64,000 nt of DNA from Chryseobacterium gleum (GTDB taxonomy: Bacteria; Bacteroidota; Bacteroidia; Flavobacteriales; Weeksellaceae): positions 1,736,001 to 1,800,000 of the forward strand of contig NZ_LR134289.1 of assembly GCF_900636535.1 (NCBI RefSeq). Reading direction: 5' to 3'. Positions 33,089 through 41,953 of the stretch are shown here, piece after piece. Every line of letters begins with the position of its first letter. The first letter of the stretch is position 1. The position numbers and the translations under genes are program-made. The notes beneath the pieces are model-generated. The model was not told the DNA's origin. It saw only the letters and a program-made list of their open reading frames with translations, and did not search any database.

Positions 33089-35917
33089 TTAAAATGTTAA
33101 ATTCATTCCTACCGTATAAATTGCAGAAATTGGATAAATATTATTATCTATACCCATTTGTACTCTATCCGTATTCGTTATCTCCGGTGAAAAACCATGA
33201 TATTTGAAACTAGTCCAAGGATTCTGTGCACTTACATACAATCTAAGTTTTGTAATGGAAAGAGCCTTTGCAAATTCTCTTGGTAAGTTATATCCAACCT
33301 GAATATTTCTAATCCTGATATAGCTTCCATCCTCTACATAAAAACTATTTGGTAAAATAATAGATTGGTTAGAGGTAATCATTGAATTGGTATTAGATGT
33401 ACCTGCTCCATGCCATCTGTTATTATACATATCTAGATCCCAGGTCTCGTTTCCGTAACGCTGTTCTCTGTTATAATTATATATTTTGTTACCAAATACT
33501 CCCTGGAAATCAATAGCGAAATCAAATGAATAAACATTTAGATTAACTCCAAATCCATAGGTTCCTTTTGGAATCGGGTTTCCTAAATACGTTTTATCTC
33601 TTGAATCAATAACACCGTTTCCATCCTGGTCTACAAATTTAAACCATCCGGCTTTTGCACCACTTTGCCCGGATGCAGCTGCTTCCGCATCAGTCTGGAA
33701 AACACCCGCTACCTGATACCCATAATAAGCACCAACAGCCTGTCCAGCCTGTAGCCTTACAATAGAGTTTCCAAATAAGCTGGCTCCCGTTTCCAGGTAT
33801 GAACCTCCGTAAACTGATGTAATTTCATTTTTAAGTGAGGTGAAGTTCCCATAAATACCAAAATTGATATTATCATTGATTTTAGTATTATAATTTACAG
33901 ATAATTCAAAACCTTTATTATTGAAAGAATAAGCATTGGTATAAAAGTCTTTCCAGTTGCTGGCACCGGATACAGTTCCCTGAGTTATAGCATAAACCAC
34001 ATCTTTGGAATCTTTATCATAATAGGCAGCATCTATTTTCAGCTTATTATTAAACAAGGCCATCTCCAATCCTATATCCTTTCCTGTTGTAGTTTCCCAA
34101 CCAATATTTGGATCAACAAACTTATCAATTGTCTGAGCAGGATAACCCGTGTTGCCAAAATATGCACCTCCACCAATAATAGTTGTATTTGCATTAAATT
34201 TTCTCTGAACATTCGAATTTCCTAATTCACCATAACTTGCTCTTAGTTTTAATAAATTAAAGACATTCTGTCCACTCATAAAGTCTTCCTTAGATATTAC
34301 CCAACCCACACTAATTGCAGGAAAAGTTCTTGATCTATCTACGCTAATCTGTGAACTGGCATCTCTACGTATAGATGCATTTAATAAGTATTTTCCTTTA
34401 TAATCATAATTTAATCTTCCAAAAAATGATTCAATTCTTTGCTGATCCTGGAAAACACCAGTAACAACGGCATCATCCCTATCTACACCCTCCACATGAA
34501 CAATGTCTGTTCCATTGGCAATATTCAAAGAGCCATTGGTTCCATCATAATTAACGCTTCTTGCAGACCAATAATCTTGTGATAAGGTAGTTCTTGTTCT
34601 TGAAAAACCTGCAAGCACATCAAAATTATGATCACCTAATTTCTTTTTCCAATTGATTGTATTATCCCAGACATAATTACTATTTCTAAAATTCCTTGTA
34701 ATCAATGTAGATTTCACCTGACTAGAAACAGGAACATAGGTAAGCGTTGGTGTATATTCATATTGGCTAGGATTATAATTATCCGTAGAATAGCTGATTC
34801 TGAATGTGAAATCCTTTAAAAATTTCAATTCTCCCCATATATTATTAAGCAACCTCTCTTGTCTTACCTGAGAACGATACAAATCCAGTTTAGCTCTGGG
34901 ATTTGGTATGGAATAGCCATTAAAAAACTGATAATTGCCTGTAGCAGGGTTCATTACTGAAAATATCGGAGGTGCATTATACGCATCTAAAAGAGGGTTT
35001 TGGGCCACATCAGTACGCATTTTTGAAAAACTGAAGTTATCTCCGATGGTAATATTATCCGTAATTTTGTAGCTAAGATTTAGTTTTGTATTAAATCTGT
35101 TAAACCCACTTCCTGAGTTAATTCCGTGGCCTGCTGCAAGATTACCTTCATCCTGAAGATATCCTATGCTTCCATAGTAATTCAGTTTTCCTATACTTCC
35201 CGTTGCAGAAAAATCATTAGCATTAATGATACTTGTACGGAAAATTTCTTTGAACCAGTCAGTATCTGCGGGAAAGTCAGCTCTGGAGATTGATCCTGCA
35301 GGGTTTCCATTATTATCATTCAGTAACTTTTCGTTGTATAACTCAATATACTGATCAGAATTAACCATTTTAGGAATATTAGTTACTGTTTTGAATCCTA
35401 AATATGAATTTAGATTAAAAACAGGTTTTCCTTTTCCAGTTTTGGTTTTTATAATAATTGCACCATTTGCTGCCTGAGCTCCAAAAATTGCCAAACTCGA
35501 AGGGTCTTTCAAAACACTCATGGATTCAATATCCTGAGAATTAAGATAAGAAATATCAGTTGTAATCATACCGTCTACAATAAAAACGGTATTCCCTGTT
35601 AACGAGCCAACTCCTCTGATGTCTACTCTTGGAGAACCTCCCGGAGTACCTGTGTTTGTAATATTAACTCCCGCAAGTCTTCCTTGGATTGAGCTTATTG
35701 GGTTAGCATTCGGTTTATCAGCAAGATCTTTTGCAGAAACCATTCCGATGCTTCCGGTAACGTTTTCTTTTTTCTGAGATCCATATCCTATCAAAACTAC
35801 TTCCTCAATCTTCTGCTCTTTGGCTGCAGTGTCTTTTGGAGTAGTCTGAGCATTGACGTTCATACCGAAGTATAAAGCAGCAATGAGACATGAATACTTT
35901 AAATTACTTTGTTTCAT
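33089..35917 (-). CDS. susC: SusC/RagA TonB-dependent outer-membrane transporter
   Basis: 942 residues. After the signal peptide (ends near VNAQ) comes TonB-box-like IEEVVLIGYG, then the plug (about 60-190) with VDIRGVGSLTGNTVFIVDGM and NGAIIIKTKTGKGKP, then a 22-strand barrel ending in AIYTVGMNLTF. It imports oligosaccharides through the outer membrane, powered by TonB-ExbBD. It lacks the usual carboxypeptidase-regulatory N-terminal extension (about 80-100 residues), so it is shorter than many SusC proteins. First gene of the locus, preceded by its own promoter box; no hybrid two-component or ECF sigma/anti-sigma regulator is next to it. Confidence 0.95.
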   Translation of the reverse strand: MKQSNLKYSCLIAALYFGMNVNAQTTPKDTAAKEQKIEEVVLIGYGSQKKENVTGSIGMVSAKDLADKPNANPISSIQGRLAGVNITNTGTPGGSPRVDIRGVGSLTGNTVFIVDGMITTDISYLNSQDIESMSVLKDPSSLAIFGAQAANGAIIIKTKTGKGKPVFNLNSYLGFKTVTNIPKMVNSDQYIELYNEKLLNDNNGNPAGSISRADFPADTDWFKEIFRTSIINANDFSATGSIGKLNYYGSIGYLQDEGNLAAGHGINSGSGFNRFNTKLNLSYKITDNITIGDNFSFSKMRTDVAQNPLLDAYNAPPIFSVMNPATGNYQFFNGYSIPNPRAKLDLYRSQVRQERLLNNIWGELKFLKDFTFRISYSTDNYNPSQYEYTPTLTYVPVSSQVKSTLITRNFRNSNYVWDNTINWKKKLGDHNFDVLAGFSRTRTTLSQDYWSARSVNYDGTNGSLNIANGTDIVHVEGVDRDDAVVTGVFQDQQRIESFFGRLNYDYKGKYLLNASIRRDASSQISVDRSRTFPAISVGWVISKEDFMSGQNVFNLLKLRASYGELGNSNVQRKFNANTTIIGGGAYFGNTGYPAQTIDKFVDPNIGWETTTGKDIGLEMALFNNKLKIDAAYYDKDSKDVVYAITQGTVSGASNWKDFYTNAYSFNNKGFELSVNYNTKINDNINFGIYGNFTSLKNEITSVYGGSYLETGASLFGNSIVRLQAGQAVGAYYGYQVAGVFQTDAEAAASGQSGAKAGWFKFVDQDGNGVIDSRDKTYLGNPIPKGTYGFGVNLNVYSFDFAIDFQGVFGNKIYNYNREQRYGNETWDLDMYNNRWHGAGTSNTNSMITSNQSIILPNSFYVEDGSYIRIRNIQVGYNLPREFAKALSITKLRLYVSAQNPWTSFKYHGFSPEITNTDRVQMGIDNNIYPISAIYTVGMNLTF

Positions 35918-35999
35918 ATAGTTTCAATTTTATTCAAATAAATTCAATTTCGTACCTGTCTAAGTGGAGTTATTTAAAATCTCAAAAAAAGACATTAGC

Positions 36000-36007
36000 C
36001 AAAAATA
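36000..36007 (-). promoter_or_regulatory. -7 promoter element of the SusCD operon
   Basis: TATTTTTG on the minus strand matches TAnnTTTG, 82 nt upstream of the susC ATG. The -33 box is weak. The rest of the 35918-36276 gap is AT-rich promoter DNA shared with the divergent gene. Confidence 0.45.
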
Positions 36008-36199
36008 TAAAAAATATCGAACTCTGTTAAATTATCTTAAACATTTAAAAATTGACCTGTTTTATTAAACAAAAAAAGACAAATACTTAAATTTTATAAT
36101 TTTATATTTAAAATTAGTATCCTTTATTCATCATATCTCTAAAGGACAATTTAACATTTTTGACACAATATTCACCAAAATATGCACTCAATTTAATAT

Positions 36200-36230
36200 T
36201 TTGTTAAATAGAGAATAGTAATTACCTTTG
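36200..36230 (+). promoter_or_regulatory. Promoter of the DUF4197 gene
   Basis: TTTG (36200-36203) and TACCTTTG (36223-36230), separated by 19 nt, match the Bacteroidota -33/-7 consensus well. It lies 46 nt before the ATG. Confidence 0.7.
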
Positions 36231-36276
36231 GTGCGCTTTTTGACAAAAGCATTTAGAAATAGATAATAAAAAGATA

Positions 36277-36948
36277 ATGAAAAAATATATCATTGCAGCC
36301 GCTCTAATTATCGGGACCGGTGCTGTTATTACCACCAGTGTTCAATCATGCACAACACTGGCTACATCCGATATGGGGCTTTCCATTATTAAAAGAATTC
36401 TGCTCAATGGTATTGATAAAGGAATGGGAATCTACAGTAATAAAGAAGCATTTCTGCAGAACAATATGGTAGATAAAGCTCTTCCTAAAGAATTGAGAGA
36501 CATTAATGCTACACTGGAGAAGATTGCCCCTTCCCTGGTAGCCAAAGAAAGAGATTATATTGCTCAGGCAGCAGCATATACTGTTACAACTTCAAAACCT
36601 ATTTTGCAGGATGCTGTAAACAGTCTGAACGCGCAGGATGTAACGAGAATTATGCAGGGTACTACCGCTACTCAGATTCTGAAAGAAAAAACATCCCAGC
36701 AGCTTATTGCAGCCATTGCCCCTAAAGTACATGAAAAACTGAATGAGTATGGAGTTGTAAAAACCATCAATACAGCATTATCAGGAAGTAATCTTCTGGG
36801 CAGTCTTTTAGGCGGAAATAATAACACGGTGAATTCAGGAGGATTGAGTAAGCTCGCTTCTGAACAACTGGTAAACGGACTATTCAATATCATCGAAGAT
36901 TATGAGCACCAAAACTCCCAATCGCTGCTTGGGCCATTTGGAAAATAG
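36277..36948 (+). CDS. DUF4197 family lipoprotein
   Basis: 223 residues. Signal and lipobox in MKKYIIAAALIIGTGAVITTSVQSC (Cys25). The mature part has the DUF4197 helical layout: SIIKRILLNGIDKGMGIYS, KALPKELRDINATLEKI, then ILKEKTSQQLIAAIAPKVHEKL and a C-terminal helix. DUF4197 proteins are periplasmic or lipid-anchored and have no established biochemical activity. It has a well-formed promoter and is followed 40 nt later by the DUF493 gene, so they may be co-transcribed. Confidence 0.88.
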   Translation: MKKYIIAAALIIGTGAVITTSVQSCTTLATSDMGLSIIKRILLNGIDKGMGIYSNKEAFLQNNMVDKALPKELRDINATLEKIAPSLVAKERDYIAQAAAYTVTTSKPILQDAVNSLNAQDVTRIMQGTTATQILKEKTSQQLIAAIAPKVHEKLNEYGVVKTINTALSGSNLLGSLLGGNNNTVNSGGLSKLASEQLVNGLFNIIEDYEHQNSQSLLGPFGK

Positions 36949-36988
36949 GGAAATTTTCGTTATATTTATATTATATTAACAATTGCAG

Positions 36989-37294
36989 ATGGATATATTA
37001 CAAGGAAATCAACACGCAAGCCCTGAGGATTTTTATAAGTCTTTGAGGGAGAAGCTGGAGGATCATCATGATTTTCCGGAGGATTATTTATTTAAATTTA
37101 TCATTCCTACTGACCAGGCAAAACTTACTGAAATTTACAGAGTTTTTGATGGCATTAAATTTACACTGGGAAACCGCGAAAGCAAAAATGGAAAATACAC
37201 AGCCTGCAACATTAATGCATTTGTTCTGGATGCTAATCAGGTTGTGAATATTTATAAAGAAGTAGCAAAAATAGAAGGCGTTATTCTATTGTAA
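36989..37294 (+). CDS. DUF493 (YbeD-like) family protein
   Basis: 101 residues in the small alpha/beta fold of this family: DFYKSLREKLEDHHDFPEDYLFKFIIPTDQAKLTEIYRVFD, then a beta strand region and the terminal YKEVAKIEGVILL. In E. coli YbeD lies beside lipoate biosynthesis genes; here it does not. Role unknown. I chose the ATG at 36989; a TTG at 36983 would only add MQ. A terminator follows at 37303. Confidence 0.87.
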   Translation: MDILQGNQHASPEDFYKSLREKLEDHHDFPEDYLFKFIIPTDQAKLTEIYRVFDGIKFTLGNRESKNGKYTACNINAFVLDANQVVNIYKEVAKIEGVILL

Positions 37295-37302
37295 AAAACA
37301 AG

Positions 37303-37335
37303 ACCGTTTCATTGTAGTAATGAAGCGGTTTTTTA
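37303..37335 (+). terminator. Terminator after DUF493 gene
   Basis: ACCGTTTCATT pairs (one G-U) with AATGAAGCGGT around GTAGT, followed by TTTTTTATT. Confidence 0.85.
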
Positions 37336-37359
37336 TTACTTAAAGCATAAAAACAAAAT

Positions 37360-37836
37360 ATGATGAATATCCAACTGATCCTATTTACTGTTATTTTAGG
37401 AACATCCGCAACAAGCTGCATTCACAGAAACAACAGCGAAAACAATACATCAAATATCACCACTACCGTGCAACAGCAAAAGATTGAAAGGATTCAATTA
37501 GTAGAAAGAACAAGAGGGTTCAGCAAAAGCATTATCGTTACTCCTTCTTCAAAAGAATCCAATATCAACGAAGAGATTACTAATACCAAGATAGCTCCTG
37601 CGGAATGGAAAACTTTTTCCCAACTGGCTGCAGCTATTGACTTACCTAAGATAGCAGAACTGAAATCTCCTACTACAGGCAGACATTCCGATCAGGCAAT
37701 GATAACATCTATTATCATTACTTCTGATGGAAAAGAATATACTTCCTCAGACTTTGATTCCGGACACCCTCCAAAAGAGTTAGAAGCTTTATATAATGCG
37801 ATAAACGGGCCTAAGAGAATAGATCCCAATAAATAA
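37360..37836 (+). CDS. Unknown lipoprotein
   Basis: 158 residues. MMNIQLILFTVILGTSATSC forms a lipoprotein signal with lipobox Cys20. The mature protein is Asn/Ser/Thr-rich at first, then has KIAPAEWKTFSQLAAAIDLPKIAELKSPTTGRHSDQAMI and DGKEYTSSDFDSGHPP, resembling small secreted flavobacterial proteins that I cannot assign. It has its own flanking terminators and no closely linked partner; the convergent ArsC-like gene follows. Confidence 0.72.
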   Translation: MMNIQLILFTVILGTSATSCIHRNNSENNTSNITTTVQQQKIERIQLVERTRGFSKSIIVTPSSKESNINEEITNTKIAPAEWKTFSQLAAAIDLPKIAELKSPTTGRHSDQAMITSIIITSDGKEYTSSDFDSGHPPKELEALYNAINGPKRIDPNK

Positions 37837-37866
37837 AAATCCGCTCTTTAAAAGAACGGATTTTTC
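37837..37866. terminator. Bidirectional terminator between convergent genes
   Basis: AAAATCCGcTCTTT pairs with AAAGAaCGGATTTTT; a T-run exists on both strands. It serves the lipoprotein gene (plus) and the ArsC-like gene (minus). Confidence 0.8.
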
Positions 37867-37882
37867 TATTTATTAAATTGAC

Positions 37883-38233
37883 TTATTTTTCTATAAAGAA
37901 CTTTACATTTTCAATAGGCCTTCCCAGCATTGCTACTGAACCTTTTACCAGAATGGGCCTCTGTATCAGAGATGGATTTTCAGAAAGAATCTTTATCCAT
38001 TCTTCTTCCGAATAATTTTTATCAGCATAATTTTCAATATACAGCTTATCTGTTTTACGGATGATATGAAAAACACTTTGATTAAGCTTTTTCAGTACTG
38101 TTTTAATTTCAAGCACACTTAAAGGATCTTCAATAATATTAATGATCTCGAAAGGTACTCCGTTTTCATCAAGATACTCTAATACAGCATTTGACTTTGA
38201 ACAGTTTCCGTTATGTAAAACTTTAACTACCAT
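37883..38233 (-). CDS. ArsC/Spx-family thioredoxin-fold protein
   Basis: 116 residues. The ArsC-type active-site loop HNGNCSKSNAVLEYLDENG has catalytic-type Cys11, and the C-terminal QRPILVKGSVAMLGRP matches the RP...GRP segment that lines the arsenate site. It could be a glutaredoxin-dependent arsenate reductase, but many Bacteroidota members of this family have other roles. I chose the ATG at 38231-38233; an upstream TTG would add only five residues. No ars transport or regulatory genes are near. Confidence 0.8.
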   Translation of the reverse strand: MVVKVLHNGNCSKSNAVLEYLDENGVPFEIINIIEDPLSVLEIKTVLKKLNQSVFHIIRKTDKLYIENYADKNYSEEEWIKILSENPSLIQRPILVKGSVAMLGRPIENVKFFIEK

Positions 38234-38321
38234 GATATAATTATTCAAAAAAATTGACTTGATCCAAACAAATTTAAAAAGAATTACACTGACTCTCTCT
38301 TAATGTACTGATAAAAATATG

Positions 38322-38936
38322 TTAAAACAACCCGTGCAGTTCTGCCTCAATTTTCTCCAGAATGAATCCGAAATCTTCCGGTTTTTCAACAAAATCAAGA
38401 TCATCCACCTCAACAATAAGAAGTTTTCCTTCTGTATAATTGGAAATCCATTTTTCATATTTCTGATTCAGTTTTGAAAGGTATTCAATACTGATAGACG
38501 CTTCATATTCACGTCCTCTTTTGTAGATTTTTTTAACCAGGTTGGGAACATCTGACTTTAAATAGATCAAAAGATCCGGAGCTGATACAAAAGACTTCAT
38601 GAGGTCAAAAACCGATGAATAGTTGTTGAAGTCCCTGTCTGAAAGAAGATTCATATCATTCAGGTTTTCAGCAAAAATATGGGCATCTTCATAGATCGTA
38701 CGGTCCTGAATAATGTTTTTACCACTTTCTCTGATCTCTTTCACCTGACGGAATCTGCTTCCCAGGAAATACACCTGCAATGCAAAACTCCACTTGCTCA
38801 TATCTGAATAAAAATCTTCCAGATAAGGATTATGATCTACATCTTCAAATTGTGCATCCCATCCGTAATGCTTGGAAAGCATCGTTGTCAAAGTTGTTTT
38901 TCCTGCTCCGATGTTTCCTGTAACTGCAATATGCAT
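38322..38936 (-). CDS. Deoxynucleoside kinase
   Basis: 204 residues. P-loop GNIGAGKT at 7-14, then EDVDHNPYLEDFY, and the DRTIYEDAHIFAEN motif corresponding to the DRS lid of deoxyadenosine/deoxyguanosine kinases. A C-terminal KIYKRGREYEASISIEYLSKLNQKYEKW helix matches. It salvages deoxynucleosides by phosphorylation in the cytosol. The stop is 88 nt from the ArsC-like gene and the start is 27 nt from the stop of the secreted propeller gene, so an operon is possible but not clear. Confidence 0.92.
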   Translation of the reverse strand: MHIAVTGNIGAGKTTLTTMLSKHYGWDAQFEDVDHNPYLEDFYSDMSKWSFALQVYFLGSRFRQVKEIRESGKNIIQDRTIYEDAHIFAENLNDMNLLSDRDFNNYSSVFDLMKSFVSAPDLLIYLKSDVPNLVKKIYKRGREYEASISIEYLSKLNQKYEKWISNYTEGKLLIVEVDDLDFVEKPEDFGFILEKIEAELHGLF

Positions 38937-38963
38937 AATATTCTTTTTCCTTGTATTTACTGA

Positions 38964-39914
38964 TTAATTGATAAGTTTTTCGATAGCCTCAGTCTGAACT
39001 TCGGAAGTTTCTTCAATCAATTTCTGTAAGGTATTGTCTGAAGGCTTCTCTGCCGCATTTCCATCTGTCTTCTCTACAGGTTTTTCCGTAGGCTGCTGCA
39101 GAGATTCCGGCTGAGCTTCCAGCTGTTTTTGCTGTTTGGCTTTCTTTACTTTTTCAAGGCTGTAAAGATAGAGTTTGTTCCCTTTGATTGCAAAATAAGA
39201 GAGTATGTTTTTATCCACAATTTGTGCATCCGGGTCTTCGAAGATAGTCGTCATTCCTTTTTCAGGAACGTATTGTGAGATGAAATTACCGGCGACAACC
39301 ATGATAAGATCATTCTCTCTTCTAAAGCGTTTTCCGTTTTCCAAAGGGGCTTCGAAAAGTTTTTCAAACTTAAGGCTGTAAATCCGGATATGCTTTCTCG
39401 TTAAAATATAGACCTTATTTTCATAGACCAGCATATCCATCAGATCTTCAAAGCTGATATCAAAAGGATAAGAATTAATGGTGGTGTCATTCCTGAAATT
39501 GTACTGTATCAAACGTTTTGTACTGTCATCCAGAAGCCACAGCTGCTGCAGATCTTCGGCATAAGCCATTCTGATGAACCCGAATTTCTGTTTAAAATCC
39601 AACCGTTGAATCTCATTCATATTCTGGTCCACAAATTTCATTTCCTGGGCATTTTCAGAAAACAAAGGCACATTCAGTGGGTTTTGTACGGTCTGCACTT
39701 TGTATGGAACGGTAAGCATCATTTTTCCGATCTGTTTTCCTAAAGAATCATATTTGGTAAAACTGAAATCTTTGTTTTTATAGATGTACAGATTTCCATA
39801 GTCATCGGCAAGCAGATCCTTTGCTTCCTTTAATTTCAAAGTATCCAAAGGAAGAATATTCTGCGCCGAAGCCGTACAGAAAAGGAAAATCAATATCAGA
39901 TATAGTAATCTCAA
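38964..39914 (-). CDS. Secreted beta-propeller-like protein
   Basis: 316 residues. The start appears to be TTG at 39912-39914: no ATG lies between the upstream in-frame stop and the signal peptide MRLLYLILIFLFCTASAQ. The mature part (about 19-260) has repeating blade-like segments with Trp and Asp at intervals (WLLDDSTKRLIQYNF, KVYILTRKHIRIYSL, KGNKLYLYSLEKVK), suggesting a propeller. The last 60 residues are Glu/Lys/Gln-rich. Function unknown. It begins a few dozen bases downstream of the glutamine cyclotransferase gene. Confidence 0.72.
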   Translation of the reverse strand: MRLLYLILIFLFCTASAQNILPLDTLKLKEAKDLLADDYGNLYIYKNKDFSFTKYDSLGKQIGKMMLTVPYKVQTVQNPLNVPLFSENAQEMKFVDQNMNEIQRLDFKQKFGFIRMAYAEDLQQLWLLDDSTKRLIQYNFRNDTTINSYPFDISFEDLMDMLVYENKVYILTRKHIRIYSLKFEKLFEAPLENGKRFRRENDLIMVVAGNFISQYVPEKGMTTIFEDPDAQIVDKNILSYFAIKGNKLYLYSLEKVKKAKQQKQLEAQPESLQQPTEKPVEKTDGNAAEKPSDNTLQKLIEETSEVQTEAIEKLIN

Positions 39915-40005
39915 AATTCTTTTTTACTAAAGATAGCGTTCCCTTAGGAACGCTACCAATTTACATACTTTATTTTATTCAAATGAAAATTATTACTAAA
40001 CTTTC

Positions 40006-41028
40006 TTATTTAATAACAACTTCGTAAATCTTTGGCCAATTCTTACCGGTCACCAGCATATTATCTCCTTTGAAAGCAATTCCGTTCAGGACATCATCAC
40101 TTCCTTTGGTATTCTGTTTTGCGATCTCTGTGAAATCAAAAGTTCCCACCACTTCTCCGTTTGCCGGATTGATTTTCAAAATAATGGGCTTCTGCCAGAC
40201 ATTTGCATAGATAAAGCCGTTGTGATATTCCAGTTCGTTCAACTGATCATATGCCTGCGAGCTTCCGGCCACAGCAATATACTTGATTAGTTTGGAAGGG
40301 TCATTAGCATCAAGGAAATATAAAAGTTTACTCCCATCAGAAGCAATAAGGTTTTTCCCATCGTATGTCAACCCCCAGCCTTCACCCAACACATTTGGAT
40401 AAGCAAATTCAGAAAGCAGTTTTAAAGAACTTTTATCATAGATATATCCTTTTTTACTCTGCCATGTCAGCTGATATACTTTATCCCCCACAATAGTACT
40501 TCCTTCAGAAAAATCTTCCTGTGCCTGTTTTGTGGAAGCAAGCGGAGTTGTTGTTCCTAACGTGTACTTTAAAATTTGGGAAGATCCGTTCTGCCCGTCA
40601 CTTTCATAGATGGTATTTCCTTCAATCTGGAATCCCTGTACAAAGTTCTTAGGATCATGAGGATATTCCGCTACAATCTGATAAGGAATATTTTTTTCAG
40701 GATTTTTTGCAAATACATTAATGGTGGCATCCTGATTCAGGACTTCGCCTCCTTTTGTTTTAATATTGAACGTTACAGCATTATCACCTAATGTGAAAAA
40801 CTTAGGATCAATGGTAAGGTTTGTTGTTTCTTTATCTCCAAAGCTGATGGTTACGCTTTCTGCATTTTCTGTTACCTCTTTCGGAAGCTCAAGCTTATCT
40901 CCGAAATGGTATCCCTTCGCTTCCATTGAAGTATTATAAGTGTTTAATGTATTAAGAATCTCCTTATCCTTATTACAAGACGCCAATAATAAAATCGCTG
41001 CGAAACCCGCTATTATATTTTTTTTCAT
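40006..41028 (-). CDS. Glutaminyl-peptide cyclotransferase, lipoprotein
   Basis: 340 residues. Lipobox in MKKNIIAGFAAILLLASC (Cys18). An N-terminal beta-sandwich domain (about 30-115) is followed by the five-bladed propeller of the plant-type/PF05096 glutaminyl cyclase: FVQGFQIEGNTIYESDGQNGSSQI, YQLTWQSKKGYIYD, GEGWGLTYDGKNLIASDGS, LNELEYHNGFIYANVWQ and DVLNGIAFKGDNMLVTGKNWP. It cyclises N-terminal Gln of exported proteins to pyroglutamate. Such cyclisation stabilises proteins that begin with Gln after signal cleavage, and many signal peptides in this window end in AQ. Confidence 0.9.
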   Translation of the reverse strand: MKKNIIAGFAAILLLASCNKDKEILNTLNTYNTSMEAKGYHFGDKLELPKEVTENAESVTISFGDKETTNLTIDPKFFTLGDNAVTFNIKTKGGEVLNQDATINVFAKNPEKNIPYQIVAEYPHDPKNFVQGFQIEGNTIYESDGQNGSSQILKYTLGTTTPLASTKQAQEDFSEGSTIVGDKVYQLTWQSKKGYIYDKSSLKLLSEFAYPNVLGEGWGLTYDGKNLIASDGSKLLYFLDANDPSKLIKYIAVAGSSQAYDQLNELEYHNGFIYANVWQKPIILKINPANGEVVGTFDFTEIAKQNTKGSDDVLNGIAFKGDNMLVTGKNWPKIYEVVIK

Positions 41029-41063
41029 TGAATTTCTAAATATTTCTCCAAAAATAGCAAATT

Positions 41064-41447
41064 TTATTCCGTATTGCCAATATTATCTGCTGCTTCACCA
41101 AATTGTAATATATACCCGTTGTTATCATAGATCGCAAATTCCCTCATTCCCCATTCAAACGTTTCAATCTCGTAGCAGATTTTGGTTTTTGTTTTGAGGT
41201 CTTCCCAAAGATCATTTACATTATTGACATTGAAATAGAACGAGCCGGAAAAACCGATTGAAGAAACAGCTTCATGCTGATTGGGTTGAGACAGCATAAT
41301 GTATATTTCATCTTTACGGAGAGATGCCCATTGCCAGTCATCATTTCTACCCATAAGCGTAAATCCGAGGACACGCATATAGAACCCTATGGTTTCGTCA
41401 AGATTTTCTGTCCATAAAACAGGTCTTAGTGCGGTAAACTGTGTCAT
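41064..41447 (-). CDS. VOC superfamily (glyoxalase/bleomycin-resistance-like) protein
   Basis: 127 residues with one VOC fold: FTALRPVLWTENLDETIGFYMRVLGFTLMGRNDDW and FYFNVNNVNDLWEDLKTKTK plus NNGYILQFGE at the end. Its ATG overlaps the TGA of the acetyltransferase gene (ATGA), so the two are translationally coupled. Substrate unknown; could be a small-molecule binding or resistance protein. Confidence 0.85.
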   Translation of the reverse strand: MTQFTALRPVLWTENLDETIGFYMRVLGFTLMGRNDDWQWASLRKDEIYIMLSQPNQHEAVSSIGFSGSFYFNVNNVNDLWEDLKTKTKICYEIETFEWGMREFAIYDNNGYILQFGEAADNIGNTE

Positions 41448-41950
41448 GATTCCTGTAATTCAAAAGTATTTTTATGGATTTTCATATTCAGGGAAATCCA
41501 TGTTTCATGATCAATCTTTGCCTCATTTTTAACATCCGGATCAAAAGTAAAGCCTACTTTCCGGTAACATTCAATAGCGCCGGTATTCCAGTCGTAGACA
41601 TTGAGTTCTGCTGTTTCCCTATCAAAATGGCTGAAGCCATATCTCAGAAGTTCGTGCATTACTTTTTTGCCATACCCTTTTCCTCTGTTGTTCTCATCCC
41701 AGATCAGAATTCTTCCCAATAGAAATGTCTTCTCTTTTAAAAATATCTGGGCATGTCCGATTATTTGTCCGCTCTGATCTGTAATTTTGAAAAGAGTTCT
41801 GTTTTCATCAGACAAATCCTTTTGCAGCTGTTCTGCTGTAAGGGGAAAACGATAAGCAGGTCCGGCAAACTGAAGAAGCATTCTTTCGTCTTTTATCTTT
41901 GAAATAAGAAGAGGAGCATCCTCTATCGTAAAAGGGTGTAATGTGGCCAT
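41444..41950 (-). CDS. GNAT family N-acetyltransferase
   Basis: 168 residues. Acetyl-CoA binding motif NNRGKGYGKKVMHELLRYGFSHFDRETAELNVYDWN is clear, with the N-terminal MATLHPFTIEDAPLLISKI strand. It would acetylate an amine, possibly a small molecule, protein or drug. It starts three bases after the SRPBCC gene stop and overlaps the VOC gene start, making a tight three-gene operon. Confidence 0.9.
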   Translation of the reverse strand: MATLHPFTIEDAPLLISKIKDERMLLQFAGPAYRFPLTAEQLQKDLSDENRTLFKITDQSGQIIGHAQIFLKEKTFLLGRILIWDENNRGKGYGKKVMHELLRYGFSHFDRETAELNVYDWNTGAIECYRKVGFTFDPDVKNEAKIDHETWISLNMKIHKNTFELQES

Positions 41951-41953
41951 TTT

